From assembly GCA_900768875.1 (NCBI GenBank), contig CAAGEP010000016.1, forward strand, positions 101,211 to 165,210: a stretch of DNA of 64,000 bases, written 5' to 3'. Shown piece after piece: positions 45,941 through 55,336 of the stretch. A program made the position numbers and the translations under genes. The notes beneath the pieces are model-generated. The model was not told the origin of the DNA. It worked only from the letters and a program-made list of their open reading frames with translations, and did no database searches. The stretch's first letter is position 1, and every line of letters starts with the position of its first letter. The DNA comes from Alphaproteobacteria bacterium. Its GTDB lineage: Bacteria > Pseudomonadota > Alphaproteobacteria > CAAGCB01 > CAG-977.

Positions 45941-46666
45941 TTATTCCTTCACTTCTTCAGCTGCAGGAGCCGCTTCTTTGACAGCTTCGGCCTTGGCTTT
46001 CAAACCGGCAGGCATCGGAGCTTCCTTCGGAAGAGCTTTTTTCACTGCATCTTTAATCAAAACATAGGCGCCTTCAAAGCCCGGAACGGCACCTTTGACC
46101 ATGATCAAACCACGGTCGGTATCCGTCGCGACGACTTTCAAATTCTGAACGGTGACCCGTTCCGCACCCAAATGTCCAGCCATCTTCTTACCCTTGAAGA
46201 CACGACCCGGATCCTGACGGTTACCCGTGGAACCCAACGAGCGGTGAGAAACAGACACACCGTGTGTAGCTTCAAGACCGGCAAAATTATGCCGTTTCAT
46301 GGCACCGGCAAACCCTTTACCCAAAGAGGTGCCGACTACATCGACAAACTGACCGGCAACAAAGTGATTGGCGGACAATTCATCGCCGGGGTTAAGGACG
46401 CAATCCTCACTAACCCGGAATTCAACTAACTTGCGTTTCAATTCGCTGTTCGCTTTGGCAAAGTGACCGCGCACCGCTTTGGACAAGCGATTCGCTTTGG
46501 CTGTGCCGAAGCCCAACTGCAACGCAACATAACCGTCTTTGTCTTTCGTGCGGACAGAGACGACCTTGCAACCCTCAACCTTCAGAACGGTGACGGGGAC
46601 ATGAGCCCCGTCGTCCGTGAAAAGGCGAGTCATGCCGATTTTTTCAGCGATAAGACCACTACGCAT
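45941..46666 (-). CDS. rplC: 50S ribosomal protein L3
   Basis: 241 residues starting [16 protein letters not shown]. The central extension that reaches the peptidyl-transferase centre contains [20 protein letters not shown]. The last 25 residues are an Ala/Glu/Lys-rich tail ([16 protein letters not shown]) seen in alphaproteobacterial L3. Confidence 0.97.
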   Translation of the reverse strand: MRSGLIAEKIGMTRLFTDDGAHVPVTVLKVEGCKVVSVRTKDKDGYVALQLGFGTAKANRLSKAVRGHFAKANSELKRKLVEFRVSEDCVLNPGDELSANHFVAGQFVDVVGTSLGKGFAGAMKRHNFAGLEATHGVSVSHRSLGSTGNRQDPGRVFKGKKMAGHLGAERVTVQNLKVVATDTDRGLIMVKGAVPGFEGAYVLIKDAVKKALPKEAPMPAGLKAKAEAVKEAAPAAEEVKE

Positions 46667-46680
46667 GGCTCTTTTATCCT

Positions 46681-46989
46681 TTAAAGTTTAATTTCGACGT
46701 CAACACCGGCAGCCAAATCGAGCTTCATCAAAGCGTCAACCGTCTGCGGCGTCGGATCGATAATGTCAAGCACCCGTTTATGAGTGCGGATTTCAAACTG
46801 TTCGCGCGACTTCTTATCAACGTGCGGCGAACGGTTTACTGTAAACTTTTCTATACGAGTTGGCAAGGGGATAGGACCACAAATTTGCGCACCCGTACGT
46901 TTTGCGGTGTTTACAATCTCGCGAGTCGACTGATCCAACAACCGATGGTCGAAGGCTTTCAGACGAATTCTAATATTTTGACCTTCCAT
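46681..46989 (-). CDS. rpsJ: 30S ribosomal protein S10
   Basis: 102 residues from the ATG at 46989 ([20 protein letters not shown]), with AAAGGA upstream. [20 protein letters not shown] and the C-terminal [16 protein letters not shown] are standard; S10 is also NusE in transcription antitermination. Follows tuf by 17 bases. Confidence 0.97.
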   Translation of the reverse strand: MEGQNIRIRLKAFDHRLLDQSTREIVNTAKRTGAQICGPIPLPTRIEKFTVNRSPHVDKKSREQFEIRTHKRVLDIIDPTPQTVDALMKLDLAAGVDVEIKL

Positions 46990-47006
46990 GATCAATTTTC
47001 CTTTAG

Positions 47007-48197
47007 TTACTCGATAATTTTAGAAACGACGCCGGCGCCGACGGTACGACCGCCTTCGCGAATCGCGAAGCGCAAGCCTTCGTCCATGGCAATCGGGGTA
47101 ATCAACGACACTTTGATGTGCACGTTGTCGCCCGGCATCACCATTTCAACACCCGGTTCCAGTTCAATCGTTCCCGTCACGTCCGTCGTGCGGAAATAGA
47201 ACTGCGGACGATAGTTCGAGAAGAACGGTGTATGACGGCCGCCTTCTTCTTTCGTCAGAATGTAGCATTTCGATTCAAACACTTTGTGCGGCGTGATGGA
47301 TTTCGGAGCGGCCAAAACCTGTCCGCGTTCAACGTCTTCACGCTTCGTGCCGCGCAACAACACACCGATGTTGTCGCCCGCTTCGCCTTGATCCAACAAT
47401 TTGCGGAACATTTCAACGCCCGTGCATGTCGTCGTCTGCGTCGGTTTGATGCCGACGATTTCAATCGTGTCGCCTACTTTGATGACGCCGCGTTCTACAC
47501 GTCCCGTCACAACCGTACCACGACCCGAAATCGAGAAAACGTCTTCAATCGGCATCAAGAACGGTTTGTCCTTCGGACGTTCCGGCTGCGGAATGTAATC
47601 GTCAATCGCTTTCATCAATTCGATGATGGAGTCTTCGCCGATCTTCTTGTCTCCGTCTTCCAGAACCGCCAGCGCGGATCCTTTGATGATGGGGATTTCG
47701 TCGCCCGGGAAGTCATACGACGACAACAGGTCGCGGATTTCCATTTCGACCAATTCCAACAATTCGGGATCGTCAACCTGATCGACTTTGTTCATGTACA
47801 CGACCAACGCGGGAACGCCAACCTGACGCGCCAACAGAATGTGTTCGCGGGTCTGCGGCATGGGACCGTCAGCGGCGGACACAACCAGAATCGCACCGTC
47901 CATCTGCGCAGCACCCGTGATCATGTTCTTCACATAGTCAGCGTGCCCCGGGCAGTCAACGTGCGCATAGTGTCTCTTGTCCGTTTCATATTCCACGTGC
48001 GACGTGTTAATCGTAATACCGCGTGCGCGTTCTTCAGGCGCTTTATCAATGTTCGCGTAGTCAACAAACTGCGCTTCGCCTTTCTTCGCCAACACTTTCG
48101 TGATCGCCGCCGTCAACGTCGTTTTGCCGTGGTCAACGTGTCCGATCGTGCCGATGTTGCAGTGCGGCTTCGTTCTCGTAAACTTCTCTTTTGCCAT
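47007..48197 (-). CDS. tuf: elongation factor Tu
   Basis: 396 residues. Delivers aminoacyl-tRNA to the ribosome. GTPase motifs: GHVDHGKTT (G1), [12 protein letters not shown] (G3) and NKVD (G4). Domains 2 and 3 are complete, ending [10 protein letters not shown]. The gene heads the S10 series but is preceded by tRNA-Gly and tRNA-Tyr rather than by rpsL-rpsG-fusA. The 108-base leader 48198-48305 holds a GC-rich stretch (GCGGCCGC) but no clear terminator. Confidence 0.98.
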   Translation of the reverse strand: MAKEKFTRTKPHCNIGTIGHVDHGKTTLTAAITKVLAKKGEAQFVDYANIDKAPEERARGITINTSHVEYETDKRHYAHVDCPGHADYVKNMITGAAQMDGAILVVSAADGPMPQTREHILLARQVGVPALVVYMNKVDQVDDPELLELVEMEIRDLLSSYDFPGDEIPIIKGSALAVLEDGDKKIGEDSIIELMKAIDDYIPQPERPKDKPFLMPIEDVFSISGRGTVVTGRVERGVIKVGDTIEIVGIKPTQTTTCTGVEMFRKLLDQGEAGDNIGVLLRGTKREDVERGQVLAAPKSITPHKVFESKCYILTKEEGGRHTPFFSNYRPQFYFRTTDVTGTIELEPGVEMVMPGDNVHIKVSLITPIAMDEGLRFAIREGGRTVGAGVVSKIIE

Positions 48198-48305
48198 TGT
48201 ATTAGATATCCCTGTATCCGTTTAAACAAAAAGCCCCCTCGTCGGCGGCCGCGAAAATGCAGGAAAAAAGTAAGGAAACACCCTTCGCTCTTTTCAAGCT
48301 TCTAA

Positions 48306-48379
48306 TGGAGCGGGTGATGGGAATCGAACCCACGTAGTAAGCTTGGAAGGCTTCTGCTCTACCATTGAGCTACACCCGC
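48306..48379 (-). tRNA. tRNA-Gly(TCC)
   Basis: 74 bases including an encoded CCA. The acceptor stem GCGGGTG pairs with CACCCGC, and the T-arm reads GTGGGTTCGATTCCCAT. The anticodon loop CTTCCAA gives anticodon TCC for GGA/GGG. 4 bases after tRNA-Tyr. Confidence 0.95.
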
Positions 48380-48383
48380 AGGA

Positions 48384-48469
48384 TGGTGGATGGGGCTAGA
48401 TTCGAACTAGCGTACGCTCACGCGGGCAGATTTACAGTCTGCTGCCATTAACCACTCGGCCACCCATCC
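48384..48469 (-). tRNA. tRNA-Tyr(GTA)
   Basis: 86 bases including encoded CCA. The acceptor stem GGATGGG pairs with CCCATCC; the anticodon stem-loop CAGACTGTAAATCTG gives GTA. The long variable arm (CGCGTGAGCG region) is the class II type expected for bacterial tRNA-Tyr. Confidence 0.96.
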
Positions 48470-48497
48470 GTTCCATGTTGCAAAAGCAACGTCCTTT

Positions 48498-48526
48498 GAA
48501 TACGGGATTTAAGGGGCGTTTGTCAA
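48498..48526 (-). promoter_or_regulatory. promoter for tRNA-Tyr/tRNA-Gly/tuf
   Basis: Consensus -35 TTGACA (48526-48521), 17-base spacer, -10 GTATTC (48503-48498), about 30 bases before the tRNA. A small GTTGC/GCAAC hairpin follows at 48477-48490. No other strong promoter is visible before tuf, so this may drive the whole series. Confidence 0.72.
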
Positions 48527-48610
48527 CACAAAAAATAAAATAAACTCTTTTTCTTTTGAAAAAATATGATAAAACCTTTGCTAAAGCTTTTTGTTATAAA
48601 GAGTATCGAT

Positions 48611-49375
48611 ATGGCTAAACACGACAAAAAAAACGCTTTTCCGCCGCGCAAGCCCGAATCAACCGCGGGCAAAGGGCTGTGGCTGTACGGGTATCATCCC
48701 GTCACGGCGGCTTTGCAAAATCCGAATCGCACGGTTTTGCGTCTGCTGATGACAAAGGAAACGGCGGGCGAGCTGGCAAACACGTTACATAAAGAAGTCG
48801 ACTATGAATCGGTTTCGCGCGCCGACCTTGACCAGCTGTTGCCCAAAGGCGCGGTTCATCAAGGCATTGCGGCGCTGGTTCAGCCTCTGCCCGACTTTTA
48901 CGTTGACGACTTGCCCGAAAAGGATTCGTCACTGGTGGTTTTGTTGGATCAAGTCACCGACCCGCACAACGTCGGGGCGATTTTACGTTCGGCGGCGGCG
49001 TTTGGCGCGGACGCGGTGCTGATGACCGAGCGCAACGCCCCCGAAGCGACGGGAACTTTGGCAAAATCGGCATCGGGCGCGTTGGAGCTGGTTCCGCTTG
49101 CCGCCGTATCGAATTTGGCGCGGACAATGCAGGATTTAAAGGACAAAGGCTATTGGTGCGTCGGTATGGACGGGCGCGCTGACAAAACCCTGCGCGAGGC
49201 GGATTTGCCGAAAAAAATCGTGCTTGTCATGGGGTCCGAGGGCTACGGTTTGCGCCGATTGACCGCGGAAAATTGCGATTTTATGGTCAAGCTGCCCATT
49301 TCGCCCAAAGTCGAAAGTCTGAACGTGTCGAATGCGGCGGCGATTGCTTTGTACGACTTAAGCCTGCGGCTTTAA
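48611..49375 (+). CDS. rlmB: 23S rRNA (guanosine-2'-O)-methyltransferase, SpoU/TrmH family
   Basis: 254 residues from the ATG at 48611. The N-terminal substrate-binding domain (LWLYGYHPVTAALQNP) is followed by the knotted SPOUT domain: DQVTDPHNVGAILRSAAAFG (motif 1), LVMGSEGYGLRR (motif 2) and LPISPKVESLNVSNAAAIAL (motif 3). The likely product is Gm2251 in 23S rRNA. Divergent from the tRNA-tuf unit. Residues 2-20 form a Lys/Pro-rich extension. Confidence 0.9.
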   Translation: MAKHDKKNAFPPRKPESTAGKGLWLYGYHPVTAALQNPNRTVLRLLMTKETAGELANTLHKEVDYESVSRADLDQLLPKGAVHQGIAALVQPLPDFYVDDLPEKDSSLVVLLDQVTDPHNVGAILRSAAAFGADAVLMTERNAPEATGTLAKSASGALELVPLAAVSNLARTMQDLKDKGYWCVGMDGRADKTLREADLPKKIVLVMGSEGYGLRRLTAENCDFMVKLPISPKVESLNVSNAAAIALYDLSLRL

Positions 49376-49436
49376 ACTTATCTTAGCAAATTGGGACTAC
49401 TTCTAAAACGTTGTGTTTTAAAAAAAGGATTCGGGA

Positions 49437-51080
49437 ATGTCTGAAAATAAGGAAACAAGCACGCTACAAACCGGATGTTTGAAACGAATCGCGGAATCGA
49501 CACGTTTTTTGTTTGAACGTTTAAGCGACAGCGCGGCGGAATTGGCCGCGGACGATTTTGCGACAGGCGGATTTTCCCTTAAACACAACAAAGTCCTTTA
49601 TTCTTTTTTGATTGGCACGGCGTTGGGAACTTTGTCCACGCTTGCCGTTCTGCATTGGGAACGCCCGACCGCCAAGGAGCAGGAAAACGCTCTGCTGATG
49701 GAAGAGCGCGCCGCCGAAACGCCGTCTTTGACGCCGATTGCGGAAATCAACCTGCCTTTGACGACTGAATCGAGCGAAGCGGCCGAATCGGATGAATCGG
49801 ATGAATCGGCGGAAACAACCGAAACCGCGGAAGCCGAAGAAGCCCCCGTTCCCGACAACATTGAAAAATTCGAAGTCAAACCGCGTGAAAGCCTTGCGGT
49901 CGTCCTGCGGCGTGCGGGGCTGACGAATCAGGAAAGCTATCAAGTCACGACGGCTTTGTCGGATGTATTGAACTTGAAGCAAGTCCAAATCGGCGACACG
50001 GTCGAAATCGGCACGGCCAAAGACAACGACGGCAACAGCCACCTGCTTTCGGTCACGCTGGAAGACCGCCGCGGCAACCGCTACACGGCGGCGCGCGGGG
50101 TTGACGAAGCGTTTGAATCGTCCATGCTACCGCCCGAAGTCACGCTCAAAGCCGAAATCGCGGCGGGCGATATTGACGGTGCTTTTATCGTCAACGCAAA
50201 GCAAAGCGGCATACCGACGAACGTGATATCCCAAATCATCTGGGCGTTTGACGGTCCCGTCGATTTTTCGCGCGATTTGCGCAAAGGCGATTCGTTCACC
50301 GCCGTTTTCAATAAAGAATACAACAAAGACAACGAACCGACGGGCAACGGGGAACTGTTGTACGCCGCGTTGAATTTGAAAACGACGGGGACACACGAAC
50401 GCTACCGCTATACGGACAGCAAAGGACACGAGGATTTTTACGACGAAAAGGGTAAAATCGCCCGCAAACTGTTTGTTATGCATCCGCTGAAAAAGCCGCG
50501 TCAAACGTCCCGCTTCGGACAAAGGAAGCACCCGATTCTGGGCTACAAGATTATGCATTGGGGAACGGATTTCGGCGCGCCGATAGGAACGCCAATCCGC
50601 GCACCGGGCGAAGGCACAATCACTCAGTCGGGGCGTCGCGGTTCATACGGCCGTTATGTGCAAATCAAGCATAATTCGGAATATTCGACGGCGTATGCGC
50701 ACATGAGCCGAATCGACGATAAAATCTACGTCGGCAAACGCGTCAAAGCGGGCGAAGTCATCGGCTATGTGGGCAACACGGGACGGTCGACGGGTCCTCA
50801 TTTGCATTGGGAGCTGATAAAGAACGGACAAAAAATCAACCCGACGACACAGAAAATTACGTCACAGCGCAAATTGGTCGGCACGGAATTGAATCTGTTT
50901 TTGGACGCGCGCAACCAAATGCGCGAAAAAATGACGGACGAAACCGCGTATGCCAAAGCGGAAGCCCTGCCAGAAAGCCGCAAAATGGCATATCAGGAAC
51001 CGAAAAAAGCCAAAAAGGCCGTCCGTAAACCCAAAACGCAAAAAACGGCTTACCGCAGAACGAAATCTCCGCGCGTCTGA
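49437..51080 (+). CDS. M23 family peptidase, membrane-anchored
   Basis: 547 residues: a cytoplasmic head, one membrane segment (about 52-72), an acidic Ser/Glu-rich stretch, and a periplasmic region. There, residues about 140-350 resemble the LysM/domain-1-2 portion of Csd3/MepM-like enzymes. The catalytic M23 domain follows. Zn ligands are H374 and D378 (HWGTDFG) and H457 in HLHWE, with H455 catalytic. It cuts peptide cross-bridges of murein. The last 40 residues are very Lys/Arg-rich (KKAKKAVRKPK), perhaps wall-binding. AAAGGAT precedes the ATG. Confidence 0.88.
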   Translation: MSENKETSTLQTGCLKRIAESTRFLFERLSDSAAELAADDFATGGFSLKHNKVLYSFLIGTALGTLSTLAVLHWERPTAKEQENALLMEERAAETPSLTPIAEINLPLTTESSEAAESDESDESAETTETAEAEEAPVPDNIEKFEVKPRESLAVVLRRAGLTNQESYQVTTALSDVLNLKQVQIGDTVEIGTAKDNDGNSHLLSVTLEDRRGNRYTAARGVDEAFESSMLPPEVTLKAEIAAGDIDGAFIVNAKQSGIPTNVISQIIWAFDGPVDFSRDLRKGDSFTAVFNKEYNKDNEPTGNGELLYAALNLKTTGTHERYRYTDSKGHEDFYDEKGKIARKLFVMHPLKKPRQTSRFGQRKHPILGYKIMHWGTDFGAPIGTPIRAPGEGTITQSGRRGSYGRYVQIKHNSEYSTAYAHMSRIDDKIYVGKRVKAGEVIGYVGNTGRSTGPHLHWELIKNGQKINPTTQKITSQRKLVGTELNLFLDARNQMREKMTDETAYAKAEALPESRKMAYQEPKKAKKAVRKPKTQKTAYRRTKSPRV

Positions 51081-51114
51081 AAATTTCGTTTAAACACAAC
51101 CAAGGTGTGTGGCT

Positions 51115-51528
51115 ATGATAAAAAAAACAATGTTATCCCTCGTCTGGTTTTTAACCGTTCCGCAGGCTCAAGCCGAAACCATGTCGGAAGCCCAGCAATT
51201 CGGTACTTTGGCGGGGGTTGCTCTGGCCTGCGGGTCATCGGCTTTGTATAAATACGAAGAAATCGTCAGTCGCTACTTTGCCAATACAACACCGAACGAA
51301 GCCGCCGAAAAGGAATTGAAAAACCAATATGTCCGCGCGAAAATCGCAGGATACCGGCTGCAAAAAAAGAAAATGACCGATTGTTCGGACACGGTTGTTC
51401 GCTTTGCGCAAATGCCGCTCATGCAGTTCAGCCTGTATTCGGACGGTTCGTTGCAAACCCCGCAAGGGCAATATCTGTTGCCGCGCGGACAAAAAAGCAT
51501 CCTGCCGTCAGCGGTAAAAATTTATTGA
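51115..51528 (+). CDS. small secreted hypothetical protein, 137 aa
   Basis: Starts at ATG 51115 with AAGGTG upstream; a GTG at 51109 is a less likely start. Signal peptide MIKKTMLSLVWFLTVPQAQA. The mature part has two cysteines (ALACGSS and MTDCSD), perhaps a disulfide, and helical sequence with KYEEIVSRYFAN. No family recognised. Lies 34 bases after the M23 peptidase gene in the same direction, so an envelope role is plausible. Ends overlapping the convergent binding-protein gene by 7 bases. Confidence 0.65.
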   Translation: MIKKTMLSLVWFLTVPQAQAETMSEAQQFGTLAGVALACGSSALYKYEEIVSRYFANTTPNEAAEKELKNQYVRAKIAGYRLQKKKMTDCSDTVVRFAQMPLMQFSLYSDGSLQTPQGQYLLPRGQKSILPSAVKIY

Positions 51529-52523
51529 TTTGCGGGAATATTGACAAAATCCGCCCCTTGCACAAACCCCAAAGGCGGATAAATCCCCAATTTGCGCGCT
51601 ACCGTCATATTGACGACAAACAGTCCGCGGCGCGGGGCTTCGATCGGAATATCGTACGCGGGAATTCCGTTTTGTAAAATCTTTACAGCTTTTTGCCCCG
51701 CAAACAAACCGATTGTGTAATAGCGGTGAACAAACGCAAACAGAGCTTCACCATGAACGACAGCGCCTTCTGAGGCTGAAAAAACAGGAATTCCCGCATC
51801 CGCCGCGGCTTGGGTCAGCACATCCCTGTGCGTATTCATAAAAGCGTCGGGCGGCAAATAAATCAATCCTGCCTTTTGTTCGGCGATTTCCGCAACGGCT
51901 TTTTCAATTTTGGATGCGTCGGGTCGTCCGTCCGAAGTCAATGGAATTTTCCGTTCAATTACGTCAAAATTCATCATTGACGCATATTTTTTGACCTGAG
52001 TCACAACCGACGCGGAGTTCGCTTCTCCGGCATTGTAAACAACGCCTATTCTGTCAAACAAGCGAAATTGCCGCGCCGCCTGCAACTGTTCGGAAACAGG
52101 AACCAGCGACACCACCCCCGTGATATTGCGCCCTTGAGACGACAAAGCGGACACCAATCCGCTTTCGACGGGCTGGGACACGACCATAAACACGGTCGGA
52201 ATCGACGTTATGTAATCGGCGGACAGCGCGTTTTTATCCGATCCGACCAGTTTCAGCGTCGGCAAAGTCCCCCAAGTGGCCAGTAAATCCGGCTTGTTTT
52301 GCTTTATTTCCGTCAGAACGGCCGGAATTTTGTTCAAGTCTTTTTTCAAATCGTACAGCGTCAGAGTTACTGCGGAATCACTTGCTTTCAAAGCGTCTTG
52401 AAATCCGCGGCAGGCTTCGTCGCAGCCGTCCCACAGCACAAAGCCGACACGCTTTGCCGCCGCCCCGAAAGCGGGCGCGGTCAAAAAACATCCCATCAGC
52501 AACACGCTAAAAAATCTTTTCAC
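51522..52523 (-). CDS. ABC-type substrate-binding protein (PF04392-like)
   Basis: About 333 residues. A GTG at 52523, with AAAGGT six bases before it, gives a clean signal peptide (KRFFSVLLMGCFLTAPAFG); an ATG at 52538 is the alternative. The mature protein is a two-lobe periplasmic binding protein of the TrpX type: VGFVLWDGCDEACRGFQ, NITGVVSLVPVSEQL, AGLIYLPPDAFMNTH, and the end YPPLGFVQGADFVNIP. The ligand is unknown. No ABC permease or ATPase is adjacent. Overlaps the upstream sensor-like gene. Confidence 0.8.
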   Translation of the reverse strand: MKRFFSVLLMGCFLTAPAFGAAAKRVGFVLWDGCDEACRGFQDALKASDSAVTLTLYDLKKDLNKIPAVLTEIKQNKPDLLATWGTLPTLKLVGSDKNALSADYITSIPTVFMVVSQPVESGLVSALSSQGRNITGVVSLVPVSEQLQAARQFRLFDRIGVVYNAGEANSASVVTQVKKYASMMNFDVIERKIPLTSDGRPDASKIEKAVAEIAEQKAGLIYLPPDAFMNTHRDVLTQAAADAGIPVFSASEGAVVHGEALFAFVHRYYTIGLFAGQKAVKILQNGIPAYDIPIEAPRRGLFVVNMTVARKLGIYPPLGFVQGADFVNIPANQ

Positions 52524-53544
52524 GCACAAACCTTTCATTCACACCGATTTGCACCCAGCCGACAGAGGCGGAATTCGCCACAATCTGTTCGGCGGCGTTA
52601 AAGTAACCTTTCTTCAAAGTTACTCCGCCCGTCCGCACATCCGTTTCAAAAGCCTGTTGCGTACTGCCGCTTTCAAACAAAACCCGCCCTGTTTTATCCG
52701 TCAGCAGAATAAACAGCAATTCGGGATTCGCTTTGCGCATTTGTTCCAAAAACACATCCGTTCCCGCAATTTGGGAAAAAGGAATACCGCCCTCCACAGC
52801 TTTTTCAACGGCCAAGGCCACTGTTCGCGCCACCGTTTCGGCCTTCAGCGCAATAGGAGTTTTCAAATTTTGCTCGAACGATTCGCACATTTTGGAAACG
52901 AATGACGGCACCAGCATTAAAATCAGCACAACCGCCAAACCGGCAAAACCGAACCGTCGTTTTCCGATCGGAAAACGACCTTTCAAGTACAGCAATGTAA
53001 CACAAGCCAGTCCGATTGAAACCAGCCTCAGCCACGCTCGAAACGCGTCATGCACGAAACGGCCGTGTTCGACTTCCTCTGCGCGCGTTTGCGCCGCAAC
53101 ACAGCCGACAACGTTTTCCAAAGCATTTGTTACGGGCAGTCCCGTCAGGCGCGGATCTTTTTGAACATCGGTAAAATACGTTCCCGCATTTTTGCATTTT
53201 TCCAACAACGCAAAAGGAACTTCCGTTCCCGTTGCGGCGTTTCGGGAACCGTACAGCACTTTTCCCGACACGGCATCAAACACGAAAAGCGTCATCGCAT
53301 CGGCGAAAAGTTTGGCATACCGTTCCAACAAAGGCGTCAGATTTTCGGTTTGCGGCAAAGTGCCGCCTTTGTCCATTTCCGCGCGAATCGCGCCGCGAAC
53401 ATCCGTCAAAGCGGTGCGAACCGAGGAATCGCGCAAAGAAACGGCTGCTTCGTCATAGACCGAAAAAACATGGCCGACTGCGGCGAACATCGCGGCGGCC
53501 CATAAAAAAACGACTAAAACAGCATTCGACAAAGACATACGCAT
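52507..53544 (-). CDS. membrane sensor-like protein without output domain
   Basis: 345 residues. An N-terminal membrane segment (8-27) is followed by a periplasmic domain of about 140 residues with two Cys, then two membrane segments (about 168-185 and 200-217), and a second periplasmic domain ending ASVGWVQIGVNERFVREKIF. Both domains look like Cache-type ligand-binding sensors (FVFDAVSGKVLYGS and LLTDKTGRVLFES are matching strands). Such proteins normally continue into another membrane segment plus an output or transporter domain; this one stops there. It may have lost its C-terminus. It overlaps the ABC binding-protein gene by 17-32 bases. Confidence 0.65.
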   Translation of the reverse strand: MRMSLSNAVLVVFLWAAAMFAAVGHVFSVYDEAAVSLRDSSVRTALTDVRGAIRAEMDKGGTLPQTENLTPLLERYAKLFADAMTLFVFDAVSGKVLYGSRNAATGTEVPFALLEKCKNAGTYFTDVQKDPRLTGLPVTNALENVVGCVAAQTRAEEVEHGRFVHDAFRAWLRLVSIGLACVTLLYLKGRFPIGKRRFGFAGLAVVLILMLVPSFVSKMCESFEQNLKTPIALKAETVARTVALAVEKAVEGGIPFSQIAGTDVFLEQMRKANPELLFILLTDKTGRVLFESGSTQQAFETDVRTGGVTLKKGYFNAAEQIVANSASVGWVQIGVNERFVREKIF

Positions 53545-53551
53545 TTAACGG

Positions 53552-53583
53552 CAATCCTTTTTTCCCGTTATACAAAAGGATTG
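53552..53583 (-). promoter_or_regulatory. hairpin that hides the ribosome site of the sensor-like gene
   Basis: Perfect 10-bp inverted repeat CAATCCTTTT (53552-53561) / AAAAGGATTG (53574-53583). On the minus strand the 3' arm contains AAAGGA, the only good Shine-Dalgarno for the ATG at 53544, so the hairpin would block translation until opened. Confidence 0.5.
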
Positions 53584-53599
53584 TTTTGAACGCAAACAT

Positions 53600-55336
53600 T
53601 TAAGTCGGATACAGCGGCGGAACAGGCGCCGTATTATTCTTTTCCGCCGATTTTCGGTAAAGTTTCGAGCTTTTAAAGGCCTTCCACAGCCCCGTTCCGT
53701 TCCAATCAACGGACGTGGGAGCGTACAAAACCGTATTCAGCGCATCGATTTGACCGGCCAAAGCGGCATCACGGAATCTGTCCGCCACCCCCGACAACGT
53801 CAGCGGCGGATTGTTTTCCCAATACAGTGCGGCGACTTCCAGCAAAGCGATGCGGGCGGCGACGGCATCATTTGCGGCGCAAGCCTGCTTTAACGCGGTT
53901 TCGGCGGCGCGCCGCGGCACAGCGGCTTGGCGCGCTTCGACTTTGCGTACACGAATGAAAGCCGCGCGGCCGACAATCAGCCAAACCAAAGTCATCAATC
54001 CCGCACCGGCCAAAAGTCCCGCAAAAAACAACCGGTAATCAAGCGCCGTGTTCGGCGTTTCAAGCGGCACAACGGCGGATGACGCCTGCGGAACCGTTTG
54101 TCCGACGGGCGCAATGGCGGGTTCGGCATCCCGACCGCGTTCGGCCGGCATCGCCCCCGTTACCTTGATTGTTTTGGACGGCAGAACCGCCGTTTGAACC
54201 GTTTTCGTTTTAACGTCAAACCACGGCAGTTCCAAAGCGGGCAAAAACACTTCTCCCGTTTCGGTCGGCATAAACACAATCTGACGGGTCTTTACGCCGA
54301 CAATGCCTTTGTCGTCGAACAGGTTTTTGGAATCCGTCTGCCCCGGATAAAGCTTGTAGCCCTCCCCCGCGGGAAAATCCGGATCGGGAATTTGCGTGGC
54401 GCGCGCACCGTTGACGGCGACGGATACCGTGCGCGTCACCGCTTCACCCAAGGAAACCGACGCCGATTCCGGGGAAAATTCCTCGGCGATTTCGACATGT
54501 TCCGCCGGCAACCAATCCGTGCCTGCCGCGGCAAGCGGAGGTCGGACATCCAAAACGGCGTCCCCCGCCCGAACAACAATGTTTTTCTGGCCGAAAAAGC
54601 CTGAAAACGCACTTTGAAAGCCAAAAATATCCGTCCCTCGCCCCGCGTCGGGGTCGCTGACGATTCCCTGAAAGCGCGGCGCGTCCAGTTTGATTTTGCC
54701 GCTTTTTTGCGCAAACAGCAGAAACTTGTATTCCAGCACATTGTACGGCACTTCGTTGATTAAAGTACCGGATCGTTTTGCTTCGCCCCATTGCTCGACG
54801 GCGACGCCGTCAGCGGCGGGCGGAGTCAGCGCACCGTCCAGCAAAACGGTGTCTTCGCTTGTATACAGTCTGACCGTGTAAACAATCTGCTGAGCGACAA
54901 AAGGCTTTTCATCCGACAGAGCCGCGCGCAAAAACACTTTGGATTGAACAGGCTGCTTTTGTCCCGCCGCCGCGGGCAAAGCCGTTCCGGCGGGAACGAC
55001 CGTCAAATTCACGGGCGAAGTATGCTCCTTTCCCGCATAAATCGCGGGCAGAACAACCGTTCCCGTTTTTTTGGGAATCAACGTCAGAATGTTTTCATTG
55101 TATTTTTCCGCCTTGCCGTTGACAATGCTGGTTTTGTAGCTTTTTCTTTGCCCGATGACGGCAAAGTCTTTGTTCAGCACGGAAACATCGGGCTGTTCCG
55201 CATCGCCGTTTTGGCGCAAATACAGCTGAAAGCTTTCGCCTTCGGGTAAAGTCGTGCGGCTGACCGTCGCTTTAAAATCCGCGAAAGCGGGCGCGGAAAA
55301 GAAAATCAAACAAAAGAATAACAACAGTTTTTTCAT
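53600..55336 (-). CDS. batD: BatD-family membrane protein
   Basis: 578 residues. Signal peptide (KKLLLFFCLIFFSAPAFA), then immunoglobulin-like periplasmic repeats beginning FKATVSRTTLPEGESFQLYL. One membrane segment (about 435-458) precedes a cytoplasmic tail rich in Ala and Arg. BatD occurs with BatA/B/C in the envelope 'aerotolerance' operons first named in Bacteroides; the molecular role is unclear. The start overlaps the stop of the BatB/C gene by one base. Confidence 0.85.
   Translation of the reverse strand: MKKLLLFFCLIFFSAPAFADFKATVSRTTLPEGESFQLYLRQNGDAEQPDVSVLNKDFAVIGQRKSYKTSIVNGKAEKYNENILTLIPKKTGTVVLPAIYAGKEHTSPVNLTVVPAGTALPAAAGQKQPVQSKVFLRAALSDEKPFVAQQIVYTVRLYTSEDTVLLDGALTPPAADGVAVEQWGEAKRSGTLINEVPYNVLEYKFLLFAQKSGKIKLDAPRFQGIVSDPDAGRGTDIFGFQSAFSGFFGQKNIVVRAGDAVLDVRPPLAAAGTDWLPAEHVEIAEEFSPESASVSLGEAVTRTVSVAVNGARATQIPDPDFPAGEGYKLYPGQTDSKNLFDDKGIVGVKTRQIVFMPTETGEVFLPALELPWFDVKTKTVQTAVLPSKTIKVTGAMPAERGRDAEPAIAPVGQTVPQASSAVVPLETPNTALDYRLFFAGLLAGAGLMTLVWLIVGRAAFIRVRKVEARQAAVPRRAAETALKQACAANDAVAARIALLEVAALYWENNPPLTLSGVADRFRDAALAGQIDALNTVLYAPTSVDWNGTGLWKAFKSSKLYRKSAEKNNTAPVPPLYPT

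Noticed and set aside
53552..53583. Intrinsic terminator for batD
   Set aside because: On the minus strand no T tract follows the stem; the T run is on the plus strand where no gene needs it.
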